This document shows, piece after piece, positions 59,120-64,000 of a stretch of DNA of 64,000 bases. Under the pieces are notes generated by a model. That model was not told the origin of the DNA, searched no databases, and saw nothing but the letters and a program-made list of their open reading frames with translations. The translations under genes were made by a program, and so were the position numbers. The stretch comes from CAZQRW01 sp964596115 (GTDB taxonomy: Bacteria; Hydrothermota; UBA3072; B12-G15), in contig CAZQRW010000002.1 of assembly GCA_964596115.1 (NCBI GenBank), positions 15,896 through 79,895 on the forward strand, given 5' to 3'. The number at the start of each line of letters is the position of its first letter. The stretch's first letter is position 1.

Positions 59120-61405
59120 ATGGTATTTTTATTATTACTATCCCTTGACATAGAGGGGGGAAATGTACTTTTTTCTCTGAAGATGCCCGACGCGAAGGAT
59201 GTGAGATTGTCAGGGGATTTTGTAAACTGGTCAGCTGATGGTATTAAAATGGTCAAGGAAGATACACTATGGAAGGCAAAGGTGAAAATTCTACCTGGGA
59301 TTCATCAATATAAATTTATAGTTGATGGTGATTGGATTCCAGATCCTTTAAACCCTTTAAAAGCCCCCGATGGCTTTGGTGGTTTCAATTCTGTATTTAT
59401 CCTTACGGAAGACGGTAGAATACTCACAGAACCCTTAATAAAGAAAACGAAAGAAGGCGTTCAGTTCGTCTATTTTTCTCCTACCTCAAAATCAGTCTAT
59501 CTCGCAGGCGATTTCAATAACTGGGACAAAACAGCCACACCATTGGTAAAAAAGAACGAAATGTGGAAAATTACAATTCCCCTCACGCTTGGTGTGCATA
59601 GGTATAAATTCATCGTTGATAACAAATGGGTTGAGGACCCCCTTAATCCCGCAAAAGTGCCCGATGGGTACGGCGGTTTCAATTCCGTTATTACCTTGAA
59701 AGAGAACGGAAAAATCGTATTTGGAGAAGAGAGTCCATTCCCAAGTGGCATCCCTGTGATAGAAAAATTGAAGGGAGAAGGAAAACCAATTTATTTCACA
59801 ATTGTCTGGCACCAACACCAGCCTTTTTACCTAAAAGAAAAGGGAATTTATGTGCTCCCCTGGGTACGACTACACGCTATAAAAGACTATTATGATATGG
59901 CTGCCTTTGCAGAAAAATACAATATCCATTTTGTTGTTAACCTGACACCTTCACTGCTTTACCAAATTATAGATATTGGAAAAATAATGGCTAAAGGAAA
60001 ATGTCCGGATAGATACCTTGAATACACAATGATCCCGGCAGATAAACTCAATGATGAACAGAAAAAATTTATCCTCGCAAACTTCTTCAGTGCAAACTGG
60101 GATAATATGATTAAAACCTATCCAAGATACAACGAACTGCTTGAAAAAAGGGTTATAAAAGGTGATGGTTCGTTAAATTACAAGGCCAGCATGAAAAAAT
60201 TTACTGTTCAAGATTTTAGAGATCTTCAAGTCTGGTTTAATCTCGCCTGGTTTGACCCAGATTTCAAAAAAGGTGTTGTAAAACTCCCTGATGGTGATTC
60301 TGTAACTATCAAATCCTTAATTGAGAAGGGGAAAAATTTTTCGGAGAGGGATAAAAGTCTTATCTTCGAGGCACAGGAAAAAATCATAAAGAATATCATA
60401 CCTCTTCATAGAAAACTCCTGAAAGATGGAAAAATTGAAGTTTCGACTACACCATTTAGCCATCCTATTCTCCCTCTCATATATGATACTGATATAGCGA
60501 AAATCTGTATGCCAAATACGCCTCTTCCAACCCGCTTTAGCAGACCTGAGGATGCAGATGAACAGGTCAAAAGAGCTATTGAAATGTACAAAGAATTGTT
60601 TGGTATACCCCCTACAGGAATGTGGCCTGGTGAAGGCGCACTCTCCGAGAATGTGATTCCAATTTTTAAGAAATATGGCATCAAATGGGTCGCGACGGAT
60701 GAAGGGAATCTCCAGAAATCTCTAAAGGTAAATCAACTCAAGCCGCAGCAACTATTCAACCCATATAATATGAATGGGGTAAAAATTGTTTTCAGGCTAC
60801 GAGATCTTTCAGATGCCATTGGGTTCCGTTACCAAAAGATGAATGGCGTTGATGCCGCCAACGACCTTATACTAAATCTTTACTCACACTACAAAAATCT
60901 AAGCAGAGAAGGACCGTTTCTTATTACGTTGATTCTTGATGGAGAGAATGCGTGGGAGTGGTATAAAAATGATGGAAAAGACTTCCTGAACGCATTATAC
61001 TCACAGATTGAAAAAGCAAGTTGGATCAGAACAACCACGATAAGAAACTATCTCAAGATAGAAAAAAATTATGCTGAACTTTCCTATCTCTGGCCTGGTT
61101 CCTGGATAAACTCAGACTTTAATATATGGATTGGTGAATCTCAGGAGAATACTGCCTGGGAATATCTCAAAAAAGTAAGGGAAGATTTTGATAAGATGAA
61201 AAAAGGGAAATCTAAAGAAAAGATTGAAAATGCATATTTCAACATACTTAAAGCTGAGGGGTCTGATTGGTTCTGGTGGTATGGTGAAGACCAGAATTCC
61301 CTTATGGATAGCGAATTTGATTATATCTTTAGAGAATATCTAAAAAGGGTATATGAGAACCTCTCAGAAAATCCTCCTATCTTTCTTGACTATCCAGTAA
61401 AATAA
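59120..61405 (+). CDS. GH57 glycoside hydrolase with two N-terminal CBM48-like modules
   Basis: The ATG at 59120 has GGGAGG 5 bp upstream. 761 aa. A short hydrophobic leader is followed by two tandem glycogen-binding (CBM48/AMPK-like) domains, each with 'V.L.GDF.NW' and 'G.H.YKFIVD..W..DPLNP' and 'DG.GG.NSV' (about 12-105 and 112-205). The GH57 barrel follows: 'WHQHQPFY' (motif 1), 'MWPGEGALSE' (nucleophile Glu, motif 3) and 'LILDGENAWEWY' (acid/base Asp, motif 4). It likely hydrolyses or transfers alpha-glucans, in the periplasm if the leader works. Confidence 0.92.
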   Translation: MVFLLLLSLDIEGGNVLFSLKMPDAKDVRLSGDFVNWSADGIKMVKEDTLWKAKVKILPGIHQYKFIVDGDWIPDPLNPLKAPDGFGGFNSVFILTEDGRILTEPLIKKTKEGVQFVYFSPTSKSVYLAGDFNNWDKTATPLVKKNEMWKITIPLTLGVHRYKFIVDNKWVEDPLNPAKVPDGYGGFNSVITLKENGKIVFGEESPFPSGIPVIEKLKGEGKPIYFTIVWHQHQPFYLKEKGIYVLPWVRLHAIKDYYDMAAFAEKYNIHFVVNLTPSLLYQIIDIGKIMAKGKCPDRYLEYTMIPADKLNDEQKKFILANFFSANWDNMIKTYPRYNELLEKRVIKGDGSLNYKASMKKFTVQDFRDLQVWFNLAWFDPDFKKGVVKLPDGDSVTIKSLIEKGKNFSERDKSLIFEAQEKIIKNIIPLHRKLLKDGKIEVSTTPFSHPILPLIYDTDIAKICMPNTPLPTRFSRPEDADEQVKRAIEMYKELFGIPPTGMWPGEGALSENVIPIFKKYGIKWVATDEGNLQKSLKVNQLKPQQLFNPYNMNGVKIVFRLRDLSDAIGFRYQKMNGVDAANDLILNLYSHYKNLSREGPFLITLILDGENAWEWYKNDGKDFLNALYSQIEKASWIRTTTIRNYLKIEKNYAELSYLWPGSWINSDFNIWIGESQENTAWEYLKKVREDFDKMKKGKSKEKIENAYFNILKAEGSDWFWWYGEDQNSLMDSEFDYIFREYLKRVYENLSENPPIFLDYPVK

Positions 61406-61434
61406 TGTAAAATTATAAAAAAGGAGGAGATACT

Positions 61435-62073
61435 ATGGATAGTAATAGATTTGGCTATCAGAAAAGATTAACACCTGGGGAGATCCTTTTCAGGGAAGGG
61501 GACACTGGGAATGAGATGTACTTGATTAAATCAGGTCAAATTATGATTACAAAAAGAATTGGAAATGAAGAGAAGACCCTTGCCATTCTTAAAGATGGTG
61601 ATTTCTTTGGGGAAATGGCAGTACTTGATCAGAGCCCACGCTCAGCCTCTGCTATAGCCAAGACGGACGCAGAGTTAATCATAGTAGACAGGGATGCCTT
61701 CCTAAAACAGGTTAGAGAAAACCCATTTATCTCATATGTTATTGAAACGCTCACCAAGAGATTAAGACAAACGGACGAGATGCTGAAGTTTATGTATATA
61801 AAAAATGAAGAAAAGAGGTTCGTTTCCTTCATCCTGAACAAGGCAATGTCTCAGGGTAAACAAACCCCTGATGGATTAGATTCAGGCATACCTACAAGCC
61901 CTGATTCAATCTCCGGGATGATAGGAGTGGATAGAAACAAAATCGAGAATTTTTTAAATACCCTTACCAGGGGAAACATTGTAATACAGAGAGATACTCT
62001 TATTATCGCTGATATTAAAAGACTTGAAAAATACAGAGAATACTTAGATTTGAAGGAGACATTCGAGAGGTGA
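61435..62073 (+). CDS. Crp/Fnr-family regulator
   Basis: 212 aa. Cyclic-nucleotide-binding domain (about 10-125: 'LTPGEILFREGDTGNEMYLIKSGQIMI', 'DGDFFGEMAVLDQSPRSASAIAK' with the FGE...RSA phosphate-binding cassette), a dimer helix and a C-terminal winged-helix region ('SPDSISGMIGVDRNKIENFLNTLTRGNIV'). A GGAGG site precedes the ATG. Ligand could be cAMP or c-di-GMP; the cassette Arg is present. It directly precedes thyX (overlap GTGA). Confidence 0.9.
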   Translation: MDSNRFGYQKRLTPGEILFREGDTGNEMYLIKSGQIMITKRIGNEEKTLAILKDGDFFGEMAVLDQSPRSASAIAKTDAELIIVDRDAFLKQVRENPFISYVIETLTKRLRQTDEMLKFMYIKNEEKRFVSFILNKAMSQGKQTPDGLDSGIPTSPDSISGMIGVDRNKIENFLNTLTRGNIVIQRDTLIIADIKRLEKYREYLDLKETFER

Positions 62074-62753
62074 GGGTTGTCCTCCTAACCCATACACCTA
62101 ATCCCATTCGTACCCTTTATGTTGCGGCAAGAACCTGTTATTCAGATGCGGGCCCCTCACAAATTGAGGCAAAGGATGAGGAGGTTATGAAGAGGCTCAT
62201 AAAAAATATTTATATTTCGGGGCACGAATCAATTCTTGAACACGTTAGCTTCACCTTTGGCATAGAAGGCGTATCAAGGGTTCTTACACATCAACTGGTA
62301 AGGCACAGGTTGGCAAGCTATTCACAGCAATCACAGAGATATGTTAAAGTAAGAGAAAACTATGTCATTCCGCCAAGCATTAAAAAAAATAAAGAGGCAT
62401 TATCAATCTTTGAAAAGGGGCTTAATGATATTAATAAAATTTATGAAAATCTAATTAATATGGGAATACCAAAAGAGGATGCAAGATTTATTCTTCCCAA
62501 TGCAACTAATACGAATATAGTAATGACAATGAATCTTCGTGAATTGATCCACACATCTGAATTGAGGTTATGCTTTAGGGCTCAGTGGGAAATAAGAATG
62601 TTATTTACTTACATAAAGCGCGAAGTAAAAAGGGTTGACAAATTTTTAGCAAGTCTGCTTAACCCCATATGTATACGGCTTGGATACTGTCCAGAAAAGG
62701 AAAGTTGCGGATTGAGGCCGATAAAAAAGGAGGTAATTGGTGATAAAGATTAA
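62070..62753 (+). CDS. thyX: FAD-dependent thymidylate synthase
   Basis: 227 aa starting with GTG that overlaps the Crp-like stop. ThyX motif 'RHRLASYSQQSQRYV' (RHR-x-x-S..S.R) and 'HESILEHVSFTFGIEGVSRVLTHQLVRHR' are diagnostic, with the C-terminal 'LRLCFRAQWEIR'. Makes dTMP using FADH2 instead of ThyA chemistry, typical of many anaerobes and thermophiles. Confidence 0.97.
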   Translation: MRVVLLTHTPNPIRTLYVAARTCYSDAGPSQIEAKDEEVMKRLIKNIYISGHESILEHVSFTFGIEGVSRVLTHQLVRHRLASYSQQSQRYVKVRENYVIPPSIKKNKEALSIFEKGLNDINKIYENLINMGIPKEDARFILPNATNTNIVMTMNLRELIHTSELRLCFRAQWEIRMLFTYIKREVKRVDKFLASLLNPICIRLGYCPEKESCGLRPIKKEVIGDKD

Positions 62754-63150
62754 ATGGATAGATGGAATGAAATTCTACGCATATGGACCCTCCAATCATC
62801 TGATAGTAATGGATTCATCACCTGATGTTGGAGGTGATGATACTGCATCTCGACCTATGGAGGTATTCCTATTCTCCCTTGGTGGATGTACGGGTATGGA
62901 TGCTATAAGTATACTAAGAAAAATGAAACAAAAGGTAACAGATTTCTGGATTGATATAGAGTCAGAGAGGGCATCTGAACATCCGAAGGTATATACAAAG
63001 GTAAGATTGGCATACTATTTTAAGGGTAAAGGCCTTAATTCAAAAATGGTGGAAAAAGCAGTTAAACTTTCTCAGGATAAGTATTGTTCTATCTCAGAAA
63101 TGATCAGGAAAACGGCAAAATTAGAATATGAGATAAAGATTCTGGAGTAA
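62740..63150 (+). CDS. OsmC/Ohr family protein
   Basis: The start at GTG 62740 has GGAGG 6 bp upstream; a TTG three bases before is too close. 136 aa. Two conserved cysteines in 'SLGGCTGMDAISIL' and 'KYCSISEM' form the peroxidatic pair of OsmC-like hydroperoxide reductases; 'RPMEVFLFSLGGC' is typical. It overlaps thyX by 14 bp and converges on the prepilin peptidase gene with 6 bp between stops. Confidence 0.92.
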   Translation: MIKIKWIDGMKFYAYGPSNHLIVMDSSPDVGGDDTASRPMEVFLFSLGGCTGMDAISILRKMKQKVTDFWIDIESERASEHPKVYTKVRLAYYFKGKGLNSKMVEKAVKLSQDKYCSISEMIRKTAKLEYEIKILE

Positions 63151-63156
63151 ATTTTT

Positions 63157-63906
63157 TTAGCTATGGTAGATTAGCCTTAAAATTTCTCTCCCCCATATAA
63201 ATACGATAAAGCCGCCTATAGATAGAAAGGGACCAAATGGGATTTCTTTCTTTATGGTCCCGCCCCTTTTTCTTATAATTATAACACCGTATATTAAACC
63301 AATGAAGGAGGCAATAAAGACAGTGATAAGAAAAGATGCCCATCCAACAAAACTACCGATAAGGGCAGATAGCCTCATATCGCCAAGGCCTATAGCTTCT
63401 TTTTTGTAAATAAATTTTGCCGAATAGTATATTGTAACAATGACAACCGCTCCAATAACAGCTCCAAGAATGGAAGAATACATCCTACCCCTGAAGAATG
63501 AAAGGGTAAGCCCTATTATTATTCCGGGTATAGCAATGGAATCGGGAATAAGCATTGTATCAAAATCTATGAACGATATGGGAACGAGAAGGAGAATAAA
63601 TAATACAAAGGTCAGGTACTCGAAACTTAAGCCATACCTCAAATATCCAAACAAAAAAGAGAATGCCACAATGGATTCAACAATGGGATACCTCGGTGAA
63701 ATAGGCGCGCCGCAGTTCCTGCATCTCCCCTTAAGAATGATATAACTAACTATCGGTATATTATCGTAGGGTTTTATCCTTGCCCCACAATGTGGGCAGG
63801 ATGATGGAGGGAAGATAATAGACTTACCCTTTGGAAGTCTGTATATAACAACGTTTAGAAAACTACCTAATATTGCTCCCAGTATGAAAAGAATCGTAGC
63901 AATCAT
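63157..63906 (-). CDS. pilD: Prepilin peptidase (A24 family)
   Basis: 249 aa, polytopic. N-terminal methyltransferase-type domain with 'GSFLNVVIYRLP' and the four-cysteine zinc site (CPHC, CRNC). The aspartyl protease acids are in 'FIDFDTMLIPD' and 'GLGDMRLSALIG'. Cleaves and methylates type IV pilin-like or type II secretion pseudopilins; none of those genes are in the window. No Shine-Dalgarno precedes its ATG. Confidence 0.94.
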   Translation of the reverse strand: MIATILFILGAILGSFLNVVIYRLPKGKSIIFPPSSCPHCGARIKPYDNIPIVSYIILKGRCRNCGAPISPRYPIVESIVAFSFLFGYLRYGLSFEYLTFVLFILLLVPISFIDFDTMLIPDSIAIPGIIIGLTLSFFRGRMYSSILGAVIGAVVIVTIYYSAKFIYKKEAIGLGDMRLSALIGSFVGWASFLITVFIASFIGLIYGVIIIRKRGGTIKKEIPFGPFLSIGGFIVFIWGREILRLIYHS

Positions 63907-63912
63907 ATTAGG

Positions 63913-63940
63913 GGTTTATCAGAAAATTCTCTTATGTCAA
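63913..63940 (-). promoter_or_regulatory. Leaderless-type promoter of the prepilin peptidase gene
   Basis: Minus-strand TTGACA (63940-63935), a 16-bp spacer and TAAACC (63918-63913), then 6 bp to the ATG at 63906. The -10 is weak (three of six) but spacing and geometry match the other candidates. The last 60 bp of the window show nothing else. Confidence 0.4.
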
Positions 63941-64000
63941 GAAAAAATTGTCACTGTTTTTTCACATCCTTTGCTAAAGTGCGGTCTGACAGAAAAATTT

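Overview
The window is low-GC DNA from a diderm bacterium, densely packed with overlapping housekeeping genes and lacking phage, insertion sequences, CRISPR arrays or rRNA. The diderm call rests on BamA, LptD, LpxD, an OmpH/Skp-like chaperone and several exported beta-barrel or PorV-like proteins. A thermospermine-synthase-like aminopropyltransferase beside an ordinary spermidine synthase, a GH57 amylase and ThyX suggest, without proving, a thermophilic anaerobe. The combination of a helix-hairpin-helix outer-membrane barrel protein, PorV-like proteins and secreted OB-fold proteins with sorting-type C-termini resembles candidate phyla around WOR-3/Stahlbacteria, Hydrothermae and the FCB group. 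This placement is inference.

Layout. 1-7 kb (minus strand): envelope and secreted proteins (a cut-off barrel protein, HhH-barrel protein, PorV-like protein, two OB-fold secreted proteins), then a patatin-like lipase. 8-20.7 kb: a plus-strand Mth938-like gene, then a 12-gene minus-strand super-operon with almost every junction overlapping: ridA-dapF-guaB-(GGDEF/ATPase/TPR)-hslV-hslU-(EIIA-like)-vanZ-hisS-aspS-def-argF. 20.7-24.3 kb: a decayed MFS fragment, bioY, and a plus-strand gene encoding a Ser/Thr protein kinase fused to a complete UvrD-type helicase. 24.4-27.9 kb: polyamine operon (speH, two aminopropyltransferases) and a radical SAM gene. 28-35.6 kb: an exported lipoprotein, rpmB, a heterodimeric ABC exporter, an unknown gene, feoA and a Wzz/BY-kinase. 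35.7-39.2 kb: a PduS/RnfC-like Fe-S protein, a 56-codon ORF and two flippase-like membrane proteins. 39.2-42.5 kb: DUF72, SpoIID, Mut7-C, class II aldolase and DUF5362 genes. 42.7-45.2 kb: DUF89, thiL, a small membrane protein and hup. 45.3-53.3 kb: outer-membrane biogenesis operon bamA-lipoprotein-PorV-like-OmpH-lpxD-lptD. 53.5-54.8 kb: an RNase H-like gene, a zinc-ribbon coiled-coil gene and two tRNAs. 55-63.2 kb: TPR protein, M24 peptidase, efp, yjbQ-like, M28 peptidase, GH57, Crp-like, thyX and OsmC genes. 63.2-63.9 kb: a prepilin peptidase.

No gene-free stretch exceeds about 300 bases. The longest are 42471-42725, 54811-55055 and 53275-53472, and each is described below. Many promoters follow one pattern: a TTGAC-type -35, usually 16 bp, then a TA-rich -10. 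In at least five genes that lack a Shine-Dalgarno sequence the -10 box lies exactly 6 bp before the ATG, pointing to leaderless mRNAs alongside ordinary Shine-Dalgarno genes.

The main candidate for something undescribed is the kinase-UvrD fusion. Other points for a second look are the leaderless promoter pattern, the paired aminopropyltransferases, an EIIA-like protein without its phosphorylatable histidine joined to hslUV, an OmpH chaperone with an extra C-terminal domain, an apparent frameshift at the start of thiL, a likely CTG start in the aldolase, and a 47-bp palindrome.
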